Positions 11,048-22,273 of a stretch of DNA of 64,000 bases are shown here, piece by piece (the stretch's first letter is position 1; every line of letters begins with the position of its first letter). A model generated the notes under the pieces. The model was not told the DNA's origin. It searched no databases and was given only the letters and a program-made list of their open reading frames with translations. Source of the DNA: Alkalihalobacillus sp. FSL W8-0930 (GTDB taxonomy: Bacteria; Bacillota; Bacilli; Bacillales; Bacillaceae_D); the NCBI GenBank assembly GCA_037965595.1, contig CP150183.1, positions 2,232,001 to 2,296,000 on the forward strand, read 5' to 3'. The position numbers and the translations under genes were made by a program.

Positions 11048-14000
11048 TTAAGCCTGTGTTTGCATAGCTGGCATACTTTCTGAAGAAAACGTGATCGACT
11101 CTAGCACACGTAGTAGTGCGTCTGCCGTATCGATGGATGTTAGACACACCACTCCATTTTCAACCGATTCTCGACGAATTCGGAAGCCATCTCGTGCTGT
11201 TTGCTTTCCTCTTGTAAGTGTATTTATGACAAACTGTGCTTCTCCCTGGCGGATCGTGTCAAGCAGGTGAGGTTTTTCCTCTCCAATTTTGTTGACTACC
11301 TGAACTGGAATACCTGCTTCTTTAATAAGTTTCGCCGTTCCAGCCGTTGCTTGTAGGCTGTATCCAATTCGATGGAAACGCTGGACCAGACTCATTGCTT
11401 CTTCTTTGTCCTTATCAGCGATTGTAAACAAGACCGAACCATGAGTTGGGATTTTCATGCCTGAGGCAATCAAGCCCTTGTAAAGTGCCTTTTCCAGCGT
11501 TACATCTCGTCCCATGACTTCTCCGGTAGATTTCATTTCAGGTCCAAGCGTAATATCTACTCGACGTAGCTTAGCAAACGAGAAAACTGGTACTTTTACA
11601 GAGACTTCTTTCGGTTCTGGTTGATAGCCTGTTTCATAGCCGAGCTCCGGTAATGTCTTACCCAGCATCACTTTTGTTGCTAGGTTTGCCATGGATACAC
11701 CAGTGATTTTACTTAAGAACGGCACTGTGCGGCTTGAGCGCGGATTCACTTCTAGCACGTACACATCGTCTTTGTGCCACACAAATTGGATGTTGAGTAG
11801 ACCAACAATCTTTAACCCTCGTGCAATCGCAATGGTACGGTCGATTAATCGCTGCTTTAACTCTTCTGGAACCGACTGAGTAGGATACACCGCGATGGAA
11901 TCTCCAGAGTGTACACCTGCACGTTCAATATGCTCCATAATTCCTGGAATAAAGACATTCTCTCCGTCAGAGATCGCATCAACCTCAAGCTCTTTTCCTG
12001 TTAAATATCTATCAATTAAGACTGGATGCTTTGGATTTACTTTCACTGCATTGGCCATATAGTTTAATAGCTCAGCTTCTTTATAAACAATTTCCATTGC
12101 GCGTCCTCCAAGTACATAAGAAGGACGTACAAGAACTGGGTAGCCAATGTCGGTTGCAATAACAACCGCTTCCTCAACAGATGTCGCTGTGCGTCCAAGA
12201 GGTTGTGGAATCTCTAGTTCTAGTAACGCTTGCTCAAATTTGTCTCGGTTCTCTGCTCGGTCCATGTTTTCAAGTGAGGTTCCAATGATCCTTACCCCAC
12301 GGTTTTCAAGCTCGTCTGCTAGGTTGATCGCTGTCTGACCACCAAATTGAACGATTACACCTTCAGGCTGCTCTAAATCAATCACGTGCATGACGTCTTC
12401 AATGGTAAGTGGTTCAAAGTAAAGCTTATCTGAGGTACTAAAGTCGGTCGAAACCGTTTCAGGGTTATTGTTCATAATGATTGCTTCGTATCCGGCTTCG
12501 CGGATGGCCCAAACTGAGTGTACTGTAGCGTAATCAAACTCAATTCCTTGACCGATTCGAATAGGTCCCGATCCTAGTACGAGGATACTTTTCTGATTTG
12601 TTCGGATTGACTCATTTTCTTCTTCATAGGTTCCGTAGAAATATGGTGTGCTTGATTCAAACTCTGCTGCACATGTATCGACCATTTTATAGACCGGCAC
12701 AATGCCTTTTTCTTTTCGTGTTTGATAAAGTTCAGCCTCGTCCATTCCCCATAGTCTAGCTAAATACGAGTCAGCAAATCCTAAACGTTTTGCTTTTTCG
12801 AGTAGTTCATCATTGTTGCGATTTTCTACTAGCTCGCCTTCAAGCTGAACAATTCGTTCCAGCTTTTGTAGGAAGAAGAAATCAATTTTGGTTAGGTCAT
12901 GAATTTCTTGGATTCCGACACCACGTCTTAACAGCTCACCAATCGCAAACATTCGCTGATCATCTGGTCTTGAAATCTTTTTACAAAGATCCTCTGTTGA
13001 TAAGGCTGGCATATCTGGATCGATTAAGTGATCATAACCTGCTTCGAGTGAACGAACCGCTTTTAAAATCGATTCTTCAAACGAGCGACCAATGGCCATC
13101 ACTTCACCTGTTGCTTTCATCTGCGTTCCTAAACGACGGTTGGCTGCTTCGAACTTATCAAATGGCCATCTTGGAATCTTTGTGACAACATAATCTAGTG
13201 CAGGCTCAAAGCTCGCATATGTTGTACCGGTAATAGGATTTTTTAATTCATCCAGGCTGTATCCTACAGCAATTTTTGCTGCCATTTTTGCGATCGGGTA
13301 ACCTGTCGCTTTTGAAGCGAGTGCAGATGAGCGACTCACACGCGGATTTACCTCAATGATGTAGTACTGATCACTGTCAGCATCAAGTGCAAATTGAACG
13401 TTACATCCTCCTTCTATTCCTAGAGCACGAATGATCGAAAGGGAAGAGTTACGTAGCATTTGATAATCACGATCTGTTAGCGTTTGACTTGGTGCGGCTA
13501 CGATGGAATCTCCTGTGTGGACACCGACCGGATCAAAGTTTTCCATGTTACACACAACGATTGCCTGGTTCTTGCTATCACGCATGACCTCGTACTCTAC
13601 TTCTTTAAAACCAGCAATGCTTTTTTCCACTAAGCATTGCGTCACAGGACTGTATTTTAACCCACTCGCAACAATCTCAATGAGTTCTTCTTCATTATGC
13701 ACAATCCCTCCGCCTGTTCCACCAAGCGTGTAGGCTGGACGAACGATCACTGGGTAGCCGATCGTTTGAACAAACTGGAGCGCTTCATCAAGCGTATGCA
13801 CAATCTCACTTTCAGGCACAGGCTCACCTAGTTCATACATTAATGAGCGGAACTGTTCTCTATCTTCCGCTTGCTGTATGGCGTCAAGCTTTGTTCCTAG
13901 AAGCTCAATTCCGTAAGTCTCGAGAATGCCCGATTGCTCAAGCTCCATCGCCATGTTCAGGCCTGTTTGTCCTCCAAGTGTGGCTAAAATACCGTTCGGT

Positions 14001-14245
14001 TGTTCCTGACGAATGATCCGACTAACAAACTCTAATGTTATGGGTTCAATGTACACGCGGTCGGCCATTGTTGTGTCTGTCATGATTGTGGCCGGGTTTG
14101 AATTAATCAGGATGACCTCATAGCCTTCTTCTTTTAATGCTTGGCACGCCTGTGTACCTGCGTAATCAAATTCCGCAGCTTGACCGATTACGATTGGACC
14201 AGACCCAATCACCAAAATTTTGTTTATATCTGTACGTTTCCCCAT
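11048..14245 (-). CDS. carB: Carbamoyl-phosphate synthase large subunit (pyrimidine type)
   Basis: This protein of about 1065 residues makes carbamoyl phosphate from bicarbonate, ammonia from the small subunit, and two ATP. Two homologous ATP-grasp halves are visible, each starting with a GSGPI motif ([19 protein letters not shown] and [19 protein letters not shown]), then an oligomerisation region and a C-terminal MGS-like allosteric domain near [15 protein letters not shown] chose the ATG at 14245 (MGKRTDINK), since AAGGGG is spaced correctly for it, rather than the ATG three codons upstream. Called pyrAB in B. subtilis. It follows carA by 21 bases. Confidence 0.97.
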   Translation of the reverse strand: MGKRTDINKILVIGSGPIVIGQAAEFDYAGTQACQALKEEGYEVILINSNPATIMTDTTMADRVYIEPITLEFVSRIIRQEQPNGILATLGGQTGLNMAMELEQSGILETYGIELLGTKLDAIQQAEDREQFRSLMYELGEPVPESEIVHTLDEALQFVQTIGYPVIVRPAYTLGGTGGGIVHNEEELIEIVASGLKYSPVTQCLVEKSIAGFKEVEYEVMRDSKNQAIVVCNMENFDPVGVHTGDSIVAAPSQTLTDRDYQMLRNSSLSIIRALGIEGGCNVQFALDADSDQYYIIEVNPRVSRSSALASKATGYPIAKMAAKIAVGYSLDELKNPITGTTYASFEPALDYVVTKIPRWPFDKFEAANRRLGTQMKATGEVMAIGRSFEESILKAVRSLEAGYDHLIDPDMPALSTEDLCKKISRPDDQRMFAIGELLRRGVGIQEIHDLTKIDFFFLQKLERIVQLEGELVENRNNDELLEKAKRLGFADSYLARLWGMDEAELYQTRKEKGIVPVYKMVDTCAAEFESSTPYFYGTYEEENESIRTNQKSILVLGSGPIRIGQGIEFDYATVHSVWAIREAGYEAIIMNNNPETVSTDFSTSDKLYFEPLTIEDVMHVIDLEQPEGVIVQFGGQTAINLADELENRGVRIIGTSLENMDRAENRDKFEQALLELEIPQPLGRTATSVEEAVVIATDIGYPVLVRPSYVLGGRAMEIVYKEAELLNYMANAVKVNPKHPVLIDRYLTGKELEVDAISDGENVFIPGIMEHIERAGVHSGDSIAVYPTQSVPEELKQRLIDRTIAIARGLKIVGLLNIQFVWHKDDVYVLEVNPRSSRTVPFLSKITGVSMANLATKVMLGKTLPELGYETGYQPEPKEVSVKVPVFSFAKLRRVDITLGPEMKSTGEVMGRDVTLEKALYKGLIASGMKIPTHGSVLFTIADKDKEEAMSLVQRFHRIGYSLQATAGTAKLIKEAGIPVQVVNKIGEEKPHLLDTIRQGEAQFVINTLTRGKQTARDGFRIRRESVENGVVCLTSIDTADALLRVLESITFSSESMPAMQTQA

Positions 14246-14266
14246 GCTACTCATCCCCTTTTCTAT

Positions 14267-15355
14267 TTACGCTAGTACATTTGCTGTTTGTGTTTGATTC
14301 ATTAACGTCATAAACTGATCAAATAAGTGGTTCGCATCATGTGGTCCAGGGTTTGCCTCCGGATGATACTGCACGCTGAATGCTGGGTATTTCTTATGCG
14401 CTAAGCCTTCTACCGTTTCATCGTTCACTGCGATGTGTGTGATGATAAGATTCGTACCTTCTAGAGAGTCTTGATCAACCGTATACCCATGATTCTGTGC
14501 TGTAATATCTATGGCGCCGGTTGATAGTTCTCGGATCGGATGATTTGATCCACGATGACCAAAGCGAAGTTTACTCGTTGTTGCTCCTGATGCTAGAGCC
14601 AGCAGCTGATGGCCTAAACAAATGCCGAACAATGGAACCTTTCCAAGAAGATCTCCCACCGTTTGAATCGTTTCAGGAACATCCTGTGGATTTCCTGGTC
14701 CGTTAGAGACAAGCACGCCATCTGCTCCTAAGCGAATGATTTCCTCAGCAGGCGTATTATAAGGAACCACCACTACATCGCATCCTCGTTCGATAAGCTC
14801 CAGCAGGATCCCGTGCTTCATTCCACAGTCAACCAACACCACACGTTTTCCTTTTCCTGGGACGTGGTATGGATCTTTTGTTGATACTCTTGACACTTGA
14901 TCTTGAAGTGGCGCACTATCTTTTAACTCTTGTACCACTGCGTCAACATTTACCTCCATAGAACAGATACGCCCTTTTAATGTTCCGACTTCACGGATCA
15001 TCCGCGTCAGTTTTCGTGTGTCAATGCCAGACAGTCCTGGAATTCCTTTTGCACGTAACAAGGTATCAAGTGATTCCTCATTACGCCAGTGACTTGGAGC
15101 GAGCTCAACCTCACGAACAATTAATCCGTGAATTGCCGGGCTGATTGACTCAAAGTCATCGCGATTGATTCCATAGTTTCCAATGAGTGGGTAGGTCAGT
15201 GTTACAATCTGACCGCAGTAAGACGGGTCTGATAAAATTTCCTGGTACCCTGTCATTCCTGTGTTAAAAACAACCTCTCCGCTCATCTCTTGATCTGCTC
15301 CGAACCCAACTCCTACTAGTACTTCGCCATTTTCTAAGATTAGTTGTTTTTTCAT
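14267..15355 (-). CDS. carA: Carbamoyl-phosphate synthase small subunit
   Basis: This 362-residue glutaminase supplies ammonia to CarB. The class I amidotransferase domain shows the nucleophilic Cys in [15 protein letters not shown] and the His-Glu pair in [13 protein letters not shown]; the N-terminal half is the CPSase-specific domain ([14 protein letters not shown]). The start is the ATG at 15355, which overlaps the pyrC stop in ATGA and has AAAGGAGAAGG upstream; a longer frame upstream is not real coding. Called pyrAA in B. subtilis. Fourth-from-front in the enzyme genes of the pyr operon. Confidence 0.97.
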   Translation of the reverse strand: MKKQLILENGEVLVGVGFGADQEMSGEVVFNTGMTGYQEILSDPSYCGQIVTLTYPLIGNYGINRDDFESISPAIHGLIVREVELAPSHWRNEESLDTLLRAKGIPGLSGIDTRKLTRMIREVGTLKGRICSMEVNVDAVVQELKDSAPLQDQVSRVSTKDPYHVPGKGKRVVLVDCGMKHGILLELIERGCDVVVVPYNTPAEEIIRLGADGVLVSNGPGNPQDVPETIQTVGDLLGKVPLFGICLGHQLLALASGATTSKLRFGHRGSNHPIRELSTGAIDITAQNHGYTVDQDSLEGTNLIITHIAVNDETVEGLAHKKYPAFSVQYHPEANPGPHDANHLFDQFMTLMNQTQTANVLA

Positions 15356-16632
15356 TTTGACACCTTCTCCTTTTCCCAAACCAATTTTCCATCGACAAAT
15401 GTTTGAATAGACCAGCCTGCGCAGTTCCACCCTTCAAATGGGGTATTTTTTCCTTTTGATGCAAAGTGCTGCTTCTGAATGGGTTCTGTCTGCTCTAAGT
15501 TAACAATCGTTATATCCGCCTTTGACCCTGCTTCTAGTGTTCCGGCATCAAGTCCAAATGTTTTTGCTGGAATAATCGTTAACCAATCCACAAGCTGCTT
15601 TAGCGTCATGCGGTCCTTTTGAACAAATTCAGTATAAAGAAGTGGAAAGGCTGTCTCGAGTCCAACAATCCCAAATGGTGCTCGTTCAATCGGCGCATTT
15701 TTTTCTTCTTCTGTATGAGGTGCATGGTCCGTAGCGATAAAATCGATCGTGCCATCCAGTAACCCTTCAATTAACGCCGTATGATCCTCGCTGCCTCTAA
15801 GTGGAGGGTTCATTTTAAAGTTTGTATCAAGTCCTGGGATGTCATCTTCACAAAGAAGTAAGTGATGTGGCGTAACTTCTGCTGTCACACGAATCCCCGC
15901 TCGCTTCGCATCTCTTACGACACGAACCGATTCTTTGGTACTAATGTGGCATACATGGTAGTGAGCGCCTGCTGCTTCTGCAAGAAGGACGTCTCTTGCA
16001 ATATGTACTGATTCGCAGACAGATGGGATTCCATTGATTCCTTTTTCTTTTGAGAAGGTTCCTTCATGTACTGAACCATTTTGAATGAGTGTATTATCTT
16101 CACAGTGAGCGACAATGGCCATATCTACCTCAGCTGCACGTTTCATCGCTTCAAGCATTACACCTGCAGATTGGACTCCAACACCATCATCTGTAAAAGC
16201 AAAGGCACCAGCTTCTTTTAATCCTTTAAAATCAGTAAGCTCCTGTCCTAATTGTCTTGTCGTGATCGAAGCGTATGGAAGGACTCTAACCGATCCCGTT
16301 TCCTTTGCTCGATTCACAAGCCATTCCATTTGTTCAGGTGTATCGGGTACCGGACGCGTATTTGGCATTGCTGCGATCGTTGTAAAACCACCTCTTGCCG
16401 CTGCCTTTGTACCTGTTTCAATTGTTTCCTTTTTCTCACCGCCTGGTTCACGAAGGTGAACGTGCGCGTCAACAAATCCTGGTAGGATCAAGTTCCCCGC
16501 TACATCAATGGTTTCCGTCACTTCACTTTGATCTGCCTCATACTGGATAAGTCCATTAATCATGTATACATCCTGTTGTACTTGCTCCCCGTTCTGCGTT
16601 AATACTTGTCCGTTTATTAGCTTAATCCCCAT
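15352..16632 (-). CDS. pyrC: Dihydroorotase
   Basis: This 426-residue zinc amidohydrolase closes carbamoyl aspartate to dihydroorotate. Metal-binding motifs are [10 protein letters not shown] near residue 57, a later HCED and CHIST, and the catalytic IATDHAPH. Length and motifs fit the class I dihydroorotases of Bacillus. The ATG has GGGGGCG upstream, 12 bases after pyrB. Its last bases overlap the carA start. Confidence 0.97.
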   Translation of the reverse strand: MGIKLINGQVLTQNGEQVQQDVYMINGLIQYEADQSEVTETIDVAGNLILPGFVDAHVHLREPGGEKKETIETGTKAAARGGFTTIAAMPNTRPVPDTPEQMEWLVNRAKETGSVRVLPYASITTRQLGQELTDFKGLKEAGAFAFTDDGVGVQSAGVMLEAMKRAAEVDMAIVAHCEDNTLIQNGSVHEGTFSKEKGINGIPSVCESVHIARDVLLAEAAGAHYHVCHISTKESVRVVRDAKRAGIRVTAEVTPHHLLLCEDDIPGLDTNFKMNPPLRGSEDHTALIEGLLDGTIDFIATDHAPHTEEEKNAPIERAPFGIVGLETAFPLLYTEFVQKDRMTLKQLVDWLTIIPAKTFGLDAGTLEAGSKADITIVNLEQTEPIQKQHFASKGKNTPFEGWNCAGWSIQTFVDGKLVWEKEKVSK

Positions 16633-16644
16633 GATAACGCCCCC

Positions 16645-17682
<1,038 letters not shown>

Positions 17683-17701
17683 TTAAAGATACGCTTGTCG
17701 T

Positions 17702-19015
17702 TTATTTAGTTTGTGAAGACTCTTCTTTCGTATCACCAAACATGTCTGATTGTCCGTAGCTAATCTCCTTATTTGGAAGAACCAAGTGAAGGAAAATCCC
17801 CACGATTGCTGCAACTGCCATTCCCGGAATTTGAACCGATTCATTTACTTGAATGAACGCACCGCCAATTCCGAGTACCAAAATGACAGAAGAGATTATC
17901 AGATTACGCTTTTCCCCGATGTTAATTTGGTTATCAATTAACATGCGCAGACCAGATGATGCGATAATTCCGAACAGGAGAATGGATACTCCCCCCATTA
18001 CTGGGGACGGGATAGATGAGATTACAGCAGAGACCTTACCGATAAAGGAGAAGATAATCGCGAGCACTGCTGCACCTCCGATCACAAAGACACTAAACAC
18101 TCGAGTAATCGTCATAACACCAATGTTTTCACCGTACGTCGTGTTTGGTGGTCCTCCAAGACCAGCAGCAATCACAGTTGCTACTCCGTCTCCAAGGATC
18201 GAACGGTGTAAGCCTGGCTTTTTAATAAAATTACGACCTGCTACCTTACTAATCACCATTTGTTGACCGATGTGTTCTGATAATGTAACAACAGCTACTG
18301 GAACCATGATAAAGGCGATACTCCATGAAAAGCTTGGCGTATAGGTAACAAACGGTACGATCATCTCAGGGACTGAGAACCAAGCAGCTTCTTTAATCCC
18401 TGTAGTATCAACTAGTCCTAGGAAGTAAGCGAAGCTATAACCACCTACCAGTCCGAACAAAATCGGCACAAGTCCGAAAAATCCTTTAAAGAACATTGTT
18501 GCAATGATTGTAATACCTAGTGTGACTAGTGCTGTCATTAAGTAGTTCATACTATATTCAGAAGCTGTGTTATACATTGCTTGATTAACCGCGCTTCCTG
18601 CTAAGCTTAAACCGATAACCATGATGACCGGTCCAACAACAATTGGAGGTAAGATCTTCATGAGCCAGTTTACACCGATTGATTTAATGATGAGTGCTAC
18701 CACTCCGTACACAAGTCCAGCAAGGAAGGCTCCAACCATCGCTCCCTCCATGCCCCCGATCAGCGTTGCTGATTGAATCGGGATGATGAAGGCAAAAGAT
18801 GAGCCTAGGTATGCTGGTATTTGACCTTTTGTAACGAGTAGGTACGCAAGTGTTCCAAGTCCACTTGTTAGTAATGCTGTTGCCGGACTTAAATCAACTA
18901 AAAACGGAACCAATACGGTTGCGCCAAACATGGCGAATAAATGCTGTAAACTGAATAATAACCACTTATCGGCTCTCGGTATTTCGCGAATGCCTACTTC
19001 TTTTCCTTGAATCAA
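17702..19015 (-). CDS. pyrP: Uracil permease
   Basis: This protein of about 437 residues is a membrane uracil:proton symporter of the NCS2 family, with around fourteen hydrophobic segments. Conserved family parts include LFAMFGATVLVPFL near the N-terminus, YLGSSFAFI, and GGPPNTTYGENIGVM in the substrate region. The start is most likely the TTG at 19015 (reading MIQGKEVGIREIPRADKW), with TAGGAGAGA upstream; the longer frame crosses the attenuator terminator. It lies between pyrR and pyrB as in B. subtilis, and takes up uracil for salvage. Confidence 0.95.
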   Translation of the reverse strand: MIQGKEVGIREIPRADKWLLFSLQHLFAMFGATVLVPFLVDLSPATALLTSGLGTLAYLLVTKGQIPAYLGSSFAFIIPIQSATLIGGMEGAMVGAFLAGLVYGVVALIIKSIGVNWLMKILPPIVVGPVIMVIGLSLAGSAVNQAMYNTASEYSMNYLMTALVTLGITIIATMFFKGFFGLVPILFGLVGGYSFAYFLGLVDTTGIKEAAWFSVPEMIVPFVTYTPSFSWSIAFIMVPVAVVTLSEHIGQQMVISKVAGRNFIKKPGLHRSILGDGVATVIAAGLGGPPNTTYGENIGVMTITRVFSVFVIGGAAVLAIIFSFIGKVSAVISSIPSPVMGGVSILLFGIIASSGLRMLIDNQINIGEKRNLIISSVILVLGIGGAFIQVNESVQIPGMAVAAIVGIFLHLVLPNKEISYGQSDMFGDTKEESSQTK

Positions 19016-19045
19016 TGAAATCTCTCCTACTCCTATTTCTCTAAC

Positions 19046-19145
19046 AAAAAACCCCCATGCGCCAGGCAAGGGGGCGTAAGAAATAGACGGGGGCCAATGG
19101 TGGCCACGCTATTCCTTAACCCTCTTGCCAGCCTCTCTGGACTGT
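19046..19145 (-). promoter_or_regulatory. PyrR-dependent attenuator before pyrP
   Basis: The minus strand holds the textbook PyrR-binding loop ACAGTCCAGAGAGGCTGGCA (19126-19145). Downstream is the terminator CCCCC/GGGGG stem (19052-19074) followed by six T. GGCAAGAGGG at the base of the binding hairpin can pair with CCCCCTTGCC of the terminator (one mismatch), which gives the expected antiterminator. Confidence 0.93.
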
Positions 19146-19157
19146 TTTTAAAGAGGT

Positions 19158-19859
<702 letters not shown>

Positions 19860-19875
19860 TCATTTGATTACATAT

Positions 19876-19904
19876 AGTATCGCAAACTTGTCGATGCATG
19901 TCAA
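19876..19904 (-). promoter_or_regulatory. Sigma-A promoter of the pyr operon
   Basis: TTGACA (19899-19904) with a 17-base spacer and GATACT (19876-19881), read on the minus strand. The -35 box overlaps the stop codon of rluD. Transcription would start near 19869, just before the first PyrR-binding loop. Confidence 0.8.
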
Positions 19905-20815
19905 CGACTAACTTGTAATTTCTTAAGTAAAACGCTCATATCCTCTGGCATTGGTGCTTCAAACACCATTTCTTCACCTGTACGAGGATGAGTGAACCCA
20001 AGCACAGATGCATGTAGCGCCTGTCCTTTAATATCCAGCGTTTTCTTAGGGCCGTACTTTGGATCACCTGCAACAGGGTGTCCAATATACTTCATATGAA
20101 CACGAATTTGATGCGTACGTCCTGTTTCAAGCTGACACGTGATATATGAGTACTTTTCAAAGGTTTCGATCACTGTAAAATGAGTGACTGCTTCACGACC
20201 GTTACTATCAGTCACTGCCATGCTTTGACGGTCTCTTTTGTCACGGCCAATTGGCGCATCCACTGTTCCATGCTCATGTGGAATAATCCCGTGGACGATG
20301 GTTTGATACAAACGTTTAGTTGTTTTTGCTTTTAATTGATCCACTAATGACTCGTGAGCCATGTCATTTTTAGCGACCATTAATAAACCAGACGTATCCT
20401 TATCAATTCGATGAACAATGCCAGGACGAATGACGCCATTAATTCCTGGAAGATCGGAACAATGATGAAGTAAGGCATTAACAAGTGTGCCATTTGGGTG
20501 TCCTGGTGCTGGATGTACTACCATCCCACGAGGTTTGTTAATAACAATGACATCCTCGTCCTCGTACACAACATCCAAAGGAATATCTTCAGCCACTGCT
20601 TCTAGCTCAACCGCCTCAGGAACTGTCACAGTTAATTGATCAGCCACTTCCACCTTGTAATTGCTTTTGACTGGCTCGTTATTTAATGTAACATGTCCAT
20701 CTTTAATCCAAATTTGGATTTGGCTTCTTGAAACATCGTCCATTAAGTCTGTTAATAATTTATCGACTCTCGTTTGTGCTTGTTCTTCATTTACTGTAAA
20801 TTCAAATTGATTCAT
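19901..20815 (-). CDS. ylyB: RluA-family pseudouridine synthase (YlyB/RluD type)
   Basis: This 304-residue enzyme converts uridine to pseudouridine in RNA, probably 23S rRNA as for RluD. An S4 RNA-binding domain fills the first 80 residues; the catalytic motif [17 protein letters not shown] carries the nucleophilic Asp, and [16 protein letters not shown] is the conserved C-terminal block. It overlaps lspA by 4 bases and sits between lspA and pyrR as in B. subtilis. The exact target uridines cannot be read from sequence. Confidence 0.95.
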   Translation of the reverse strand: MNQFEFTVNEEQAQTRVDKLLTDLMDDVSRSQIQIWIKDGHVTLNNEPVKSNYKVEVADQLTVTVPEAVELEAVAEDIPLDVVYEDEDVIVINKPRGMVVHPAPGHPNGTLVNALLHHCSDLPGINGVIRPGIVHRIDKDTSGLLMVAKNDMAHESLVDQLKAKTTKRLYQTIVHGIIPHEHGTVDAPIGRDKRDRQSMAVTDSNGREAVTHFTVIETFEKYSYITCQLETGRTHQIRVHMKYIGHPVAGDPKYGPKKTLDIKGQALHASVLGFTHPRTGEEMVFEAPMPEDMSVLLKKLQVSR

Positions 20816-21279
20816 GCTTGCTTCTCCTTTTTTGCTTTCATTTCATCACGGATAAATTTCAGCAATAGAAGAGCTACCCCAATACATAATGCCGAATCTG
20901 CCACATTAAAAATGGCAAAATCATATCCAAAAATATACGTGTCTGCGAAATCTACTACTTCGCCTCTAAAAACGCGATCAATAAAGTTACCGATGGCTCC
21001 ACCGAGGATCAAGCCAAGTGGAATACCTAGGGACGGTTGACCCTTTGCTTCCTTTTGAATGTAATAAATAAGTCCAATGACTACAATCACTGTGATAATG
21101 TAGAAAAACCACATTTGACCTTGTAAAATTCCAAAAGCAGCTCCCATATTACGGTGAGATGTAATGTAAGCAACACCTGGAATTAATTCAATGGACTCTC
21201 CACGCTCCATGTTTACAACGACTAACCACTTTGTTAATTGATCGATGGCAATCATAATTAATGCAAGAATATATGGCAC
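20812..21279 (-). CDS. lspA: Lipoprotein signal peptidase (signal peptidase II)
   Basis: This 155-residue membrane aspartic protease removes signal peptides from lipidated prolipoproteins. Four transmembrane helices are seen, and the catalytic Asp pair is in [10 protein letters not shown] and FNVADSAL. I place the start at the GTG at 21279 (reading [18 protein letters not shown]), because GGGGGA lies six bases upstream and the N-terminus then matches the family; the ATG at 21297 lacks a convincing ribosome-binding site. It overlaps ylyB by 4 bases. Confidence 0.95.
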   Translation of the reverse strand: MPYILALIMIAIDQLTKWLVVVNMERGESIELIPGVAYITSHRNMGAAFGILQGQMWFFYIITVIVVIGLIYYIQKEAKGQPSLGIPLGLILGGAIGNFIDRVFRGEVVDFADTYIFGYDFAIFNVADSALCIGVALLLLKFIRDEMKAKKEKQA

Positions 21280-21305
21280 TTGTGTTCCCCCACTCATAAC
21301 ACTTC

Positions 21306-21329
21306 ACAATCTTACTACGTTAAGATTGT
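21306..21329. promoter_or_regulatory. Perfect inverted repeat upstream of lspA
   Basis: ACAATCTTA (21306-21314) and TAAGATTGT (21321-21329) flank a 6-base centre CTACGT. The repeat lies between the ylyA-like terminator and lspA. It could be an operator or a hairpin in the lspA leader. No known regulator site was recognised. Confidence 0.5.
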
Positions 21330-21334
21330 AGCAT

Positions 21335-21365
21335 AAAAAAATGGCGATGACACGCCCCATCGCCA
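21335..21365 (-). terminator. Rho-independent terminator of the ylyA-like gene
   Basis: On the minus strand TGGCGATG and CATCGCCA pair in an 8-bp stem (21342-21349 with 21358-21365), followed by seven T. It starts 8 bases past the stop codon. Confidence 0.88.
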
Positions 21366-21372
21366 CAATTCC

Positions 21373-22035
21373 TTATTCTTGCTCATCTAATTGATCTGAA
21401 TACTCCTCGTACGATTGATTATGCTGAACATTGACGCTCTCATCACCTTGATACCCGTAAATATCAGTGCTTGCAAATTGTTCATATTGTTCAACCGTCC
21501 CACGATTTTCATCTTCCTCTTCTGACACCGTATCCTCATATGTCATATCACGTTCATTAAATCGTTCGACTGATTGATACGAGTCTTCACTATCAAATTC
21601 CGTTTCCCGATCAGAGTCATCGTAGTTATACTGATCAAACCCACCTAACACTTCTTCTTCTACAGGCCGGTAGTCAGGCTTCATTGGATTTAGTTTTGTA
21701 TCCGCAACTCTAGCTAATGGATTCGCCTCAAGTCTTTCATAAGGAATTTCTTTTCCAGTTACTTCACAAATTCCGTAGGTTCCTTTTTCAACTTTCTCAA
21801 TCGCATGTAAGACCTCTTCATACTCTTCCCTTAGATGAGCATGTAGCGCCATATCCTTTTCTCTTTCATACAAATCAGTTCCTGCATCTGCTGGGTGGTT
21901 ATCGTATTGCGAGAGCTCTCCCGTATTGTCTGAGAGTGCCTCCATCTTTTCACCATTAGTGCGCCCGTCAAGACGTTGCTTTAGATGTTGCTGTTGACTG
22001 ATAAGCTGTGCTTTAATTGCCGAATAGTCCTTCAT
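21373..22035 (-). CDS. ylyA: YteA/YlyA-family sporulation protein (DksA/TraR-like fold)
   Basis: This 220-residue protein has an N-terminal coiled coil (AIKAQLISQQQHLKQRLDG onward) and a DksA/TraR-like central part, YGICEVTGKEIPYERLEANP. Only one of the four zinc cysteines of classical DksA is present, as is usual for the YteA group. The C-terminal 80 residues are very acidic and low in complexity. B. subtilis YlyA, at the same place between ileS and lspA, modulates SigG-dependent transcription in the forespore; by synteny this may do the same. The ATG at 22035 has AGGAGGG upstream, and the longer frame is not supported. Confidence 0.85.
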   Translation of the reverse strand: MKDYSAIKAQLISQQQHLKQRLDGRTNGEKMEALSDNTGELSQYDNHPADAGTDLYEREKDMALHAHLREEYEEVLHAIEKVEKGTYGICEVTGKEIPYERLEANPLARVADTKLNPMKPDYRPVEEEVLGGFDQYNYDDSDRETEFDSEDSYQSVERFNERDMTYEDTVSEEEDENRGTVEQYEQFASTDIYGYQGDESVNVQHNQSYEEYSDQLDEQE

Positions 22036-22132
22036 GCATATCCCTCCTATATCATTCGTCTTCTTAGAATGACCAGAAGGCGAGTGTTTCATGACAGGCA
22101 AACGGGAAAAATATATAGAGTAAATATGGATT

Positions 22133-22212
22133 TCACTCCTCTATGGAGATTCTATCCTTTTTATGTTGATTTCAGCTCCTCTTTGTTGATTCCATCCTCT
22201 CTTTGTTGATTC
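22133..22212. repeat. Four 20-bp imperfect tandem repeats upstream of the ylyA-like gene
   Basis: On the minus strand the units begin at 22212, 22192, 22172 and 22152: GAATCAACAAAGAGAGGATG, GAATCAACAAAGAGGAGCTG, AAATCAACATAAAAAGGATA and GAATCTCCATAGAGGAGTGA. The period is exactly 20 bases. Each unit ends in a ribosome-binding-site-like AGGA or GGAG. It may be a slippage-born array or an operator. Confidence 0.8.
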
Positions 22213-22231
22213 AATTTCCTTCACTCCAATC

Positions 22232-22264
22232 AAAAAAAGCCCCCATCTTTTATAGACAGGGGAC
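22232..22264 (-). terminator. Rho-independent terminator of ileS
   Basis: GTCCCC and GGGGGC pair across an interrupted stem on the minus strand (22239-22264), followed by seven T at 22232-22238. It lies just past the ileS stop codon when read from the minus strand. Confidence 0.8.
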
Positions 22265-22273
22265 CTCAAATTC

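Noticed and set aside
12790-13185. 131-codon open frame antisense to carB
   Set aside because: It lies fully inside a certain gene on the other strand and shows no family motif; such shadows are common in carB.
21373-22035. Loss of zinc cysteines in the ylyA-like protein as an anomaly
   Set aside because: The YteA/YlyA group normally lacks most of the DksA cysteines, so this is expected for the family.
22133-22212. CRISPR array
   Set aside because: The units are 20 bp with no spacers between them, and there are no cas genes in the window.
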